Assembly: GCF_015223055.1 (NCBI RefSeq)
Contig: NZ_JADFBX010000006.1
Coordinates: forward strand, 248,001 to 312,000
Length of the DNA: 64,000 nt
DNA from: Pedobacter sp. MC2016-24
GTDB lineage: Bacteria > Bacteroidota > Bacteroidia > Sphingobacteriales > Sphingobacteriaceae
Direction: 5' to 3'
Translations under genes and position numbers: made by a program
Notes under the pieces: model-generated
What the model saw: only the letters and a program-made list of their open reading frames with translations
Database searches by the model: none
Told to the model about the DNA's origin: nothing
Part shown: piece after piece, positions 26,301-32,449 of the stretch
How the letters are laid out: each line of letters starts with the position of its first letter
How positions within the stretch are numbered: position 1 is the first letter of the stretch

Positions 26301-27364
26301 ACCAGCGTATCCCTGGCCAGGAAACGATCCCGTAAGGGATCTTGTAAACTTAAAAGGGTCAATACTGAAAAACCTGTCATCAGCATCACAATGGGCAGCA
26401 TCAGCTGGTCGGCCTCCTTATATTTTGCACTCATCAGTACATGCAGGAAAAAGAAGCCTGCAAAAAAGCTACCCACAATAATCCCGTACCATCGATTATA
26501 AGTTTCAGGTGTACGTACAATCAAAGATTTTTCTTTTTTTAAGATTTTAAAATCACGCGCAGAGAAGAGTCTCACGGTATGCGGACTCTGTTTAAAATTG
26601 AAAGTCGCGTCTTTATCCAGCTGTTGTGTGCCTTGTGACCGGCCAAATTGTGCACCGGGTTTAAGTGGTAAAACACTGTACGACTGATCATCCGGCAAGC
26701 CTTGAAAGCGATATGCTCCTTGCACATCCGTACGTAAATACCGCACATAATTGTTGATCACCGAATCTTCAGTATAAGCGGTATCCTGGGGTAAAATCAT
26801 CTGCAGGCGTAACAATACGCCCGAAACAGCTTTGCCTTTGGCATCCGTAACAGTTCCCGCTATGCTGTATTTGCCTTTGCCCATATCCTGAGTTGCAGGC
26901 AGGGCAGGTGGATGCTGTAATTCCTGAACATAACGAACAGAATCCTCACCTGTAAAACCCAAAAGCAATCGGGAAGCCAGGGCACGGTTTTTGAAATTTG
27001 GGCCACCTTGTCTGAATGCGGTATCTGCGCCAACAAAAAAGCGGCGCTTATTCAGTTCGCCCACATTGTCTATCGGTTCTTCGAACGATCGCACACCTTT
27101 AGCAACAATCTGCTCAATTAAATTAATGTCTTTTTTGTCTTCAAAATAGTATCCTTTAACCAGGAGCTTTTTAATATGCTCGCCAGCATTAGGTGCATTC
27201 AGGTTGACAATAGTACCCTCGTCAAGGCGTTTTCGGACTTCCGAAAAGTTCTTTTGCTGTTCCAGAAACAGGGTCAGAAACAGGGCCGATAACACCAGTG
27301 TAATCAGGATCATAAAAATCCTTTCCATCGCTCTATTCGGGATTTTAGCTTGCGTTTCTGCCAT
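23366..27364 (-). CDS. SEDS glycosyltransferase fused to class B penicillin-binding protein
   Basis: A single 1332-residue frame joining the two enzymes of a peptidoglycan synthase. A membrane helix (about residues 17-34) precedes an extracytoplasmic region with a carboxypeptidase-regulatory-like beta-sandwich (GKYSIAGTVTDAKGKAVSG, near 168-235). Multiple helices then form the RodA/FtsW (SEDS) part, with GIQPSELVKYA, IGEEFGAAG (near 644) and PFISYGGSS (near 713). After a further helix near 785 comes a class B PBP: GDLYDRNGRILASS, nucleophile motif STAK (Ser near 1042), SNN near 1096 and AGKTGTPER near 1256. SEDS proteins polymerise lipid II and bPBPs crosslink it; normally they are separate. 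No frameshift was seen. The start is 1 nt after the PP2C stop. Confidence 0.93.
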   Translation of the reverse strand: MAETQAKIPNRAMERIFMILITLVLSALFLTLFLEQQKNFSEVRKRLDEGTIVNLNAPNAGEHIKKLLVKGYYFEDKKDINLIEQIVAKGVRSFEEPIDNVGELNKRRFFVGADTAFRQGGPNFKNRALASRLLLGFTGEDSVRYVQELQHPPALPATQDMGKGKYSIAGTVTDAKGKAVSGVLLRLQMILPQDTAYTEDSVINNYVRYLRTDVQGAYRFQGLPDDQSYSVLPLKPGAQFGRSQGTQQLDKDATFNFKQSPHTVRLFSARDFKILKKEKSLIVRTPETYNRWYGIIVGSFFAGFFFLHVLMSAKYKEADQLMLPIVMLMTGFSVLTLLSLQDPLRDRFLARDTLVFFGIGILSMGILLSLKLRKFNTDSRLYRLLIFRSSSSKANGWQWAGLALGLLAFTIVFGTGPEGSGVKVNLFGIQPSELVKYAIILFLAGFFAANERFITEYSNWQKRGFFFAFALVAMVIAIFLYLILGDLGPAMVVCFTFIILFSFSRGDFMMMLWAIMVYVLTAWFLNVWLATLVTVVIVALSMFLNKKKMSESAVMIVVVMAAFLLIDQVPYLGKLIPGPVNRLSERKSIWQDPWNNEVYGGDQVANGIWAMASGGISGQGIGEGFAKTIPEAHTDMILPAIGEEFGAAGIIGIFILFLIFLNRAIVIGRQTGTPFLFYLSAGVGISLFIQFLLIAGGSTGALPLSGVALPFISYGGSSLVANMLAAGFLLSVSQVRGTQVQMTYITKQQDKNLVPALLAATVAIVLLSVTVYGYISHNKKWVVQAALVADKSGARMFSYNPRIAILMNKLAAGDLYDRNGRILASSKPEGIRKQHRFLEKAGIQYDLDSALHKRVDRFYPFEANMFFWTGDINTGIFNGSTNGYFAEYEHGPELRGFKTPVVSFNTKANRYQEDRFLPRGVKEMAVSKRDYAALAPLLLSGINSREVEAFKKRNRNVRLTVDAGLQTSIQNSIAQDTSLRNSRVSVVVMEDLTGDVLASAVYPLPPVKNWELLNMSTAEQNKLSGWYTTEDLGFTYATPPGSTAKVLTAMAAFNKMGMAASERRFNVSSAERIRTKGYEPDEVGNISLERALVKSNNVYFIKIANEEHLQEDMATLYLKTGMFLRGVGGYYYSRNPTNEKQEEKWRRYWEKTEFNTKPAYDPARIRRTRAKGISGMAWGQGELIASPAAVARLVSGVANKGKLVGSRYVLKISDSATTVKPAIQLTVKPEYANLIAGYMEQQSANKTGALGLKVAGKTGTPERIWKGEKINDGWYVFFAPKKSGPGHVVVCIRIESTKGSSKAVKLAGDHVTPILLKLGYVSGIKKDAGKAK

Positions 27365-27365
27365 A

Positions 27366-28745
27366 TTAACGTTTTATAGGTAATGCTGCAGAATCTGCGT
27401 TCAGGATTTTTACATTTTTAAGGAGTACACCTTTTTGCTGTAAGCTATTTACGTTTTTAAAACGCTGAAAGTCGATATTCTCTATCAGGATGCTTTTATT
27501 GGTCGCGGCAATTGCAAACGGTTCTCCCGAGTAGCTGCTATCACTTTGGAGGATAATTTTACTTTCTGCCCTGATGTATAAGCTATCCCGGCTAATGCGG
27601 AGCGGCTCATTGATCATAATGGGTGATTTAAAGATGGAGTCGCTCAAAATCAGGATATTTCCCTGCAATTTATCCAGGGTATCCTGTAGCTTAACCTGCT
27701 CCAGGCTCCTGTGCTCAATTACCCTTGCCGGATCTGTACCAGTCACATCAGACTGGTCTCTGCTTCTAATGTAAAAGTAAAACCCAATGCCCAGGAGGAC
27801 AATCAGAACAAGCGCAATGATTCTAGCACTGGAATTGCCGCTTTTCCCTGTTGGTACAGTGGCTATAGCTTTGTTTCCATGAACTGGCCTTGCCGTTGGC
27901 ATATCAGCGGTTAATACGGTTTGCTTTTCTATATTCTTAATGACGTGTTTAATTTTAGGCTGGGGCAACGGTTTAGTGGCTTCGTGTTTTAAAGGCTCTT
28001 TACTGTGCTTAACCAGCACCGCGGTAATGTTATCCAATCCGCCATTGGCATTGGCTTCATTGATCAATTGCTGTGCTTTATGGTATAAATCAGAATCTGA
28101 TACCAAAATTTCAGTCATGTCGTGCCGGTTAACCATATCCGACAGGCCATCGCTGCACAACAACAACAAGTCGCCGGGTAAAAAAGGAGAGTGTCCTGTT
28201 TCAATATAATCTTCCTGTAATCCGATATGTGGAATAAAACCAAGTGCTTTATTGATCTCGTTTCTTTTGGGATGACGCATCGCCTGTTCTTCAGTAAGCC
28301 TGCCTGTATCTTCCATAAAGCCGACAAAGGACTGGTCTTTTGATATTTTAATCAATGATTGGTCCCTGAGCAGATATAGTCTGGTATCACCAACGTGAGC
28401 ATAGTAGAACTGGTTAGTGGCCAGGTCTGCCAAAGCCAATGTCAGCACACAGGCCATATCTTCCAGGTCTTTGTTTTGTTGTTTTTCCAGCAAAATCTGG
28501 TCATTTGCTTCGGCGATGGCAGCACGCATCAGTATTGCCAGGTCGCCAACTGGTTTGCTCAGCTTTTGTACAATTGCCTTTCGGGCAATGGCTGCTGCCA
28601 CCTCTCCACCAGTATAGCCACCTACGCCGTCAATGGCACAGGCAATGATGAAGTCTGTACCCGGTATCTGTTCAGCAATAAAGGTGTCTTCATTGTTGTC
28701 CCGGATCCGACCAGTATCTGTTATTCCAAAATAATTGCTATCCAT
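27366..28745 (-). CDS. Membrane-anchored PP2C Ser/Thr phosphatase
   Basis: A 459-residue protein. Residues 1-240 are a PP2C (PPM) domain with all metal-binding motifs: GRIRDNNEDTF, CAIDGVGGYTGGEV, HVGDTRLYLL, LLCSDGLSDMV and GGLDNITAVLV. A proline-rich linker leads to a single helix (about 303-324) and then some 130 residues outside the membrane, whose regular strands (LQGNILILSDSIFKSP, DSLYIRAESKIIL, LLKNVKILN) suggest a small parallel beta fold. PstP of mycobacteria has the same membrane-anchored layout but a shorter outer part. The ATG at 28745 overlaps the preceding 32-codon frame by 8 nt; the open frame to 28784 is not used. It should reverse the kinase encoded in the operon. Confidence 0.93.
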   Translation of the reverse strand: MDSNYFGITDTGRIRDNNEDTFIAEQIPGTDFIIACAIDGVGGYTGGEVAAAIARKAIVQKLSKPVGDLAILMRAAIAEANDQILLEKQQNKDLEDMACVLTLALADLATNQFYYAHVGDTRLYLLRDQSLIKISKDQSFVGFMEDTGRLTEEQAMRHPKRNEINKALGFIPHIGLQEDYIETGHSPFLPGDLLLLCSDGLSDMVNRHDMTEILVSDSDLYHKAQQLINEANANGGLDNITAVLVKHSKEPLKHEATKPLPQPKIKHVIKNIEKQTVLTADMPTARPVHGNKAIATVPTGKSGNSSARIIALVLIVLLGIGFYFYIRSRDQSDVTGTDPARVIEHRSLEQVKLQDTLDKLQGNILILSDSIFKSPIMINEPLRISRDSLYIRAESKIILQSDSSYSGEPFAIAATNKSILIENIDFQRFKNVNSLQQKGVLLKNVKILNADSAALPIKR

Positions 28746-28836
28746 TTTTCTTGTTCTGGTTTTTAACGGAGGCGAAGTGTGCAATTAACAACAATATACA
28801 CAGGGTTAATAAGGCTATAGACAGGATGTGCGACAT
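28738..28836 (-). CDS. 32-residue single-helix membrane peptide, coupled to the PP2C gene
   Basis: A frame too short for usual gene finders. It starts at ATG 28836, four bases after the stop of the FhaA-like gene, and its TAG at 28738-28740 overlaps the PP2C start by 8 nt. The peptide opens with MSHILSIALLTLC, has a hydrophobic core of about 19 residues and ends in a basic, asparagine-rich tail (KNQNKKNG). This is the shape of a single-span membrane microprotein. Without it the spacer would be about 95 bp in an operon whose other junctions are mostly 1 to 10 bp. No family is recognised. It may also serve only to couple translation. Confidence 0.62.
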   Translation of the reverse strand: MSHILSIALLTLCILLLIAHFASVKNQNKKNG

Positions 28837-28840
28837 AAGA

Positions 28841-29806
28841 TCAGGCTTTAAATATGTTTACGCCAATGATACCGTTCAGGATGATGCGCGAATTGACAGG
28901 CAATTCCACCCATTGCGGATCTGCTGTGCTGCTTCTTTCCACCAGGTTTTCGTTCAGGATGGTTTTTTCTCCAAATGAAGCCAGCTGAAACTTGCCCATT
29001 GCCTGATCGAAACGAATGCGTAAGTGCGGTGCGTTAACCCAGTCAGACGGGATTTTAAAAATATGTGCATCTTCACGAACTTCTTCGGCGCCCGAAACCA
29101 GGATGTCGTTAAAATTCATGACATATTCCAGTTTCTTTCCACTGTAGGCTTGATCAGGTATGGTGGTTTCAAACCTTGCCAGGGCCACATTGCCTACATT
29201 AGCCGCAACTGCGGGACTTGTTTTTTGTTCTATATTAAAATTCGCCAGGTAAGGAATCTCATAATATCCTTCGCTATAAAAGATGAAGTCTTTTAAAATA
29301 TCATTGTTGACGTCAAAAGTCTGGGCCAGACCTGTCTGTCTTGGAATAAAAGTAACCCTCAGGTTCTCCTGTTTTTGATTTCCATCGGGCATCAGTTTGC
29401 CTATAAAACCTTTGTCGCCGGGTTTGTAATCGGGATGCGACACAAAACGGAAAACCCATTTGCTGCTGGAAGGTTCTACACTTTTACCTTTTGCCGCATA
29501 CTCGCCAAGAATTTCATAGAATTTTTTAACAGATTCCTGGGCAATTAATCCGAACAACCCATTTTTATTGTCCATAAATTGTTTATAGTCTTCTGCATTG
29601 AAACAGATGATGAATTCATGATAAAAAACCACGCGTTCGGCAAAAGACAATTCGGCAATACTTTGTTCAAACTTTTCTATGATGTATTTGTAAACGATAT
29701 TTGGGGTAAGTGGTTGTGACCTGGCAGTTGGACCAGCACTTTCATTACTGGTCAGAAACCAGTCCTGTATCCCTATGCGCTGCCAAAAAGTAGGTTTTTC
29801 TTCCAT
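28841..29806 (-). CDS. FhaA-like protein with a degenerate FHA fold
   Basis: A 321-residue cytoplasmic protein, first gene of the minus-strand operon. Residues 35-145 form an alpha/beta domain whose segments EFIICFNAEDYKQF, the helix SVKKFYEILGEY and WVFRFVSHPD resemble in order and pattern the N-terminal domain of mycobacterial FhaA. The last 80 residues (LRIRFDQAMGKFQLASFGEK, then PVNSRIILNGIIGVNIF) have the strand pattern of an FHA domain but lack the G-R and S-x-x-H phosphothreonine-binding residues. The match is by eye and needs a profile search. Because it heads the cluster as fhaA does in actinobacteria, a scaffold role is inferred. Confidence 0.6.
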   Translation of the reverse strand: MEEKPTFWQRIGIQDWFLTSNESAGPTARSQPLTPNIVYKYIIEKFEQSIAELSFAERVVFYHEFIICFNAEDYKQFMDNKNGLFGLIAQESVKKFYEILGEYAAKGKSVEPSSSKWVFRFVSHPDYKPGDKGFIGKLMPDGNQKQENLRVTFIPRQTGLAQTFDVNNDILKDFIFYSEGYYEIPYLANFNIEQKTSPAVAANVGNVALARFETTIPDQAYSGKKLEYVMNFNDILVSGAEEVREDAHIFKIPSDWVNAPHLRIRFDQAMGKFQLASFGEKTILNENLVERSSTADPQWVELPVNSRIILNGIIGVNIFKA

Positions 29807-29929
29807 TTATACTGATTTAGTGTTTTTCTTTAGATTGTATAACGGTAAAGCTAGTTAATTCCATATCTAAAATAAAAAATAACGCTGCTTATATCGTTTT
29901 TAACAGGTTTATCGTGGAGCGTAACTAAA

Positions 29930-29957
29930 AAGCCCCCGAATGAAAGTTCGGGGGCTT
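29930..29957 (-). terminator. Terminator after the arginine decarboxylase gene
   Basis: An 11-bp perfect stem (29930-29940 with 29947-29957) and a 6-nt loop are followed on the minus strand by a T run. It lies about 25 bp after the speA stop. The plus-strand side also has a T tract. Confidence 0.85.
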
Positions 29958-29981
29958 GCTTTTTTATACGCTTGTTCAACC

Positions 29982-31373
29982 CTAGGTATAACCCAGAATT
30001 TTCAATACTTGTTTACTGTTCTGTTCTTCTCCAAATACCTCGAAATTGAAGGTTTCATCCCGATTTCTTCTGATAATCACGTGTTTAGGACTTGGTAGCA
30101 GGCAGTGGTGGATTCCGCCGTAACCGCTCAGTACTTCCTGATAAGCTCCTGTATGGAAGAAACCAAGGTATTGTACTTTACGTGTTTTTGGCATAAACAC
30201 ACTGTTCATGTGTGCTTCCTGATTGTAATAATCCTGACCATCACAAGTGATACCGCCAAGGTTTACTTTTTCGTATTCTGCATCCCAGTTGTTGATTGGC
30301 AGCAACACATATTTTTGGTTCAATGCCCAAACATCAGGAAGATTGGTAATGAAAGATCCGTCCAGCATCAACCACCTTTCACGGTCATTCTGTTGTTTAC
30401 GGCCCAATACTTTATACAAAATACCAGAAGCTTCTGCCACTGTGTATTTACCAAATTCGGTAATGATATCTGGTTCAATTACATCGTGCTCGGCACAGAT
30501 TTCTTTAATCCGTTTTACGATCTCGTTAACCATATACTCATAATCGAAATCAAAAACCAGTGAATCTTTGAACGGCATACCGCCACCGATATCTAAAGTA
30601 TCCAGTTCCGGATTGATTTTTTTGAATTTGCAGTATAAGGTTACATATTTTTCCAGCTCATTCCAATAATAAGGGGTGTCTGAAATACCGGAGTTGATGA
30701 AGAAATGTAATAGTTTAACCCTGAAATTAGGGTTAGCCGCAATTTTACTGTTGTAAAAGTCGATCACATCTTCTAGTCTTACACCTAACCGGGAGGTATA
30801 GAACTGCGAGTCCGGCTGTTCTTCAGCTGCGATACGAATCCCAAGATTACATGGGGTATCCATTTCAATTTCATCATCATAGAGGTTAAATTCCTCTTTG
30901 TTGTCTAAAACCGGAATGATATTTTTATAACCATCGTGCAACATATCAATGATATATTGTTTGTACTGATAGGTTTTAAAACCATTACAGATCAGCGTAA
31001 TGTCTTTGGTTAGTGCACCTTTCTTTTCCAGTGCGTCTACCATAGGCATGTCAAATGCAGATGAAGTTTCTAAGTGAATGCCATTTTTAAGGGCTTCTTC
31101 CACAATGTGACGGAAGTGTGAGCTCTTGGTACAATAGCAGTACTTGTAATCGCCCCTGTAATTGTTTTTCAGGATGGCGGTTTGGAACAAGATCTTTGCC
31201 TGCTGAATTTTTTTACTGATCAGCGGAAGATAAGTAAAACGTAGGGGTGTACCATAGGTTTCGATCATCTCCATTAAGTTGAGATCCTGGAAGTATAATT
31301 CATCGTCTATGATGTCATAGCCTTCCTGAGGAAAACCAACACTTAGATCAAGAAATTCGGAGTAACTCTGCAT
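29982..31373 (-). CDS. speA: Arginine decarboxylase, short Bacteroidota type
   Basis: PLP fold III decarboxylase making agmatine from arginine (EC 4.1.1.19), first step to putrescine. The PLP lysine is in YKYCYCTKSSHFRHI (near residue 82), the glycine loop is LDIGGGMPF, and the C-terminal active-site region reads PLPNNWD-like as LLPINNWDAEY and continues with NLGGITCDGQDYYN, the cysteine block. At 463 residues it lacks the insertions that make E. coli SpeA about 630 residues. A diaminopimelate or ornithine enzyme is less likely from these motifs. It is divergent from arginase and argS. A perfect inverted repeat lies in its leader. Confidence 0.88.
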   Translation of the reverse strand: MQSYSEFLDLSVGFPQEGYDIIDDELYFQDLNLMEMIETYGTPLRFTYLPLISKKIQQAKILFQTAILKNNYRGDYKYCYCTKSSHFRHIVEEALKNGIHLETSSAFDMPMVDALEKKGALTKDITLICNGFKTYQYKQYIIDMLHDGYKNIIPVLDNKEEFNLYDDEIEMDTPCNLGIRIAAEEQPDSQFYTSRLGVRLEDVIDFYNSKIAANPNFRVKLLHFFINSGISDTPYYWNELEKYVTLYCKFKKINPELDTLDIGGGMPFKDSLVFDFDYEYMVNEIVKRIKEICAEHDVIEPDIITEFGKYTVAEASGILYKVLGRKQQNDRERWLMLDGSFITNLPDVWALNQKYVLLPINNWDAEYEKVNLGGITCDGQDYYNQEAHMNSVFMPKTRKVQYLGFFHTGAYQEVLSGYGGIHHCLLPSPKHVIIRRNRDETFNFEVFGEEQNSKQVLKILGYT

Positions 31374-31407
31374 TTTTTATATTTTTGAACTATTATTTAT
31401 AGGGTTA

Positions 31408-31442
31408 GGCAAATTAAAAGTCTTAATTTGCCGTCAAAGATA
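31408..31442 (-). promoter_or_regulatory. speA promoter element and leader inverted repeat
   Basis: On the minus strand TATCTTTG (31435-31442) matches the -7 consensus. Just downstream, 31408-31417 and 31423-31432 form a perfect 10-bp inverted repeat with a 5-nt spacer, placed at or next to the expected transcript start. It could be an operator or an RNA hairpin. Confidence 0.5.
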
Positions 31443-31475
31443 AACACTTTATAAAATACAGCCGTATTTTTTTTT

Positions 31476-32426
31476 ATGACTAAGACATTAAAAATTATTG
31501 AAGTAAAATCTGAGATTGGTGCGGGGACCCGTGGAGCCAGCCTGGGTGTAGATGCAATTAAGATTGCAGCCTTGGATTTCGGGAGCAGATTTTTTAAAAA
31601 ACATAAATCTATAGAGGTCCCAAATGAGAACCATTTATTGTTAGAAGGCAGTGGTAATCCCTTTGCAAAGCGGATTTCAGGCATTTTAACCATGGTAGAA
31701 CGAGTGAGTGATGAGGTGGCTGCTACATTGGCCCGGGAAGAATTTCCGGTGGTAATTGCCGGCGACCACAGTACGGCTGCAGGAACTATTGCAGGAATTA
31801 AAGCTGCTTTTCCGAAGTCACGATTGGGCGTAGTCTGGATCGATGCCCATGCAGATTTACATTCCCCTTACACAACACCTTCCGGAAACATGCATGGAAT
31901 GCCCCTGGCTATAGCCCTGGACGAAGATAATCTGGAGGCTAAAGTGAACAAACTGGATCAGGAAACGATTAACTATTGGTACCAGCTTAAAAATGTGGGC
32001 AAGATTGCCCCAAAGATCAATTACAGTGATCTGGTCTTGATTTCTGCGCGGGATATGGAAAAACCGGAGGCGCAATTGCTGAAAAAAAATAAAGTGCAAA
32101 TCATTATGACTGCGGAGCTCAGGAAAAGGGGGGTAGAGCGGACTGTGATTGAAACTTTAAAATATCTGGATCACTGTGATCTGATTTATGTGTCTTTTGA
32201 TGTGGATTCTTTAGACCCTACAGCATCGCGTGGAACAGGAACCCCGGTAGCCCAGGGATTAACAGAAAGAGAAGCAGGTAAACTGATGTCCGGCTTGATT
32301 ACCAATCAAAAAGTTTGCTGTTTTGAAATTGTGGAGGTCAACCCCACACTGGACAGGGAAAACCAGATGGCTGAGCATGCCTTCGAAATTTTAATTAAAG
32401 CTACCAATGCTTTCAGAAACGAATAG
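31476..32426 (+). CDS. Arginase family hydrolase (probably arginase)
   Basis: A 316-residue binuclear manganese ureohydrolase. Metal ligands are visible in AGDHSTAAGTI, WIDAHADLHSP and SFDVDSLDP. The segment YTTPSGNMHGMPLA corresponds to the substrate loop of true arginases (TTTSGNLHGQP in the human enzyme), and ATGTPV-like GTGTPVAQGLTEREA also agrees. I therefore favour arginine to ornithine plus urea (EC 3.5.3.1) over agmatinase, although the divergent arginine decarboxylase would make agmatinase attractive on context. It precedes argS by 23 bp on the same strand. Confidence 0.86.
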   Translation: MTKTLKIIEVKSEIGAGTRGASLGVDAIKIAALDFGSRFFKKHKSIEVPNENHLLLEGSGNPFAKRISGILTMVERVSDEVAATLAREEFPVVIAGDHSTAAGTIAGIKAAFPKSRLGVVWIDAHADLHSPYTTPSGNMHGMPLAIALDEDNLEAKVNKLDQETINYWYQLKNVGKIAPKINYSDLVLISARDMEKPEAQLLKKNKVQIIMTAELRKRGVERTVIETLKYLDHCDLIYVSFDVDSLDPTASRGTGTPVAQGLTEREAGKLMSGLITNQKVCCFEIVEVNPTLDRENQMAEHAFEILIKATNAFRNE

Positions 32427-32449
32427 TAGCTTTGCGATTTATTTAGCAT

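Noticed and set aside
25839..26501. Plus-strand frame of 220 codons opposite the SEDS region
   Set aside because: It is the reverse of hydrophobic helices and is rich in K, S, P and R with no domain pattern; the SEDS reading is certain.
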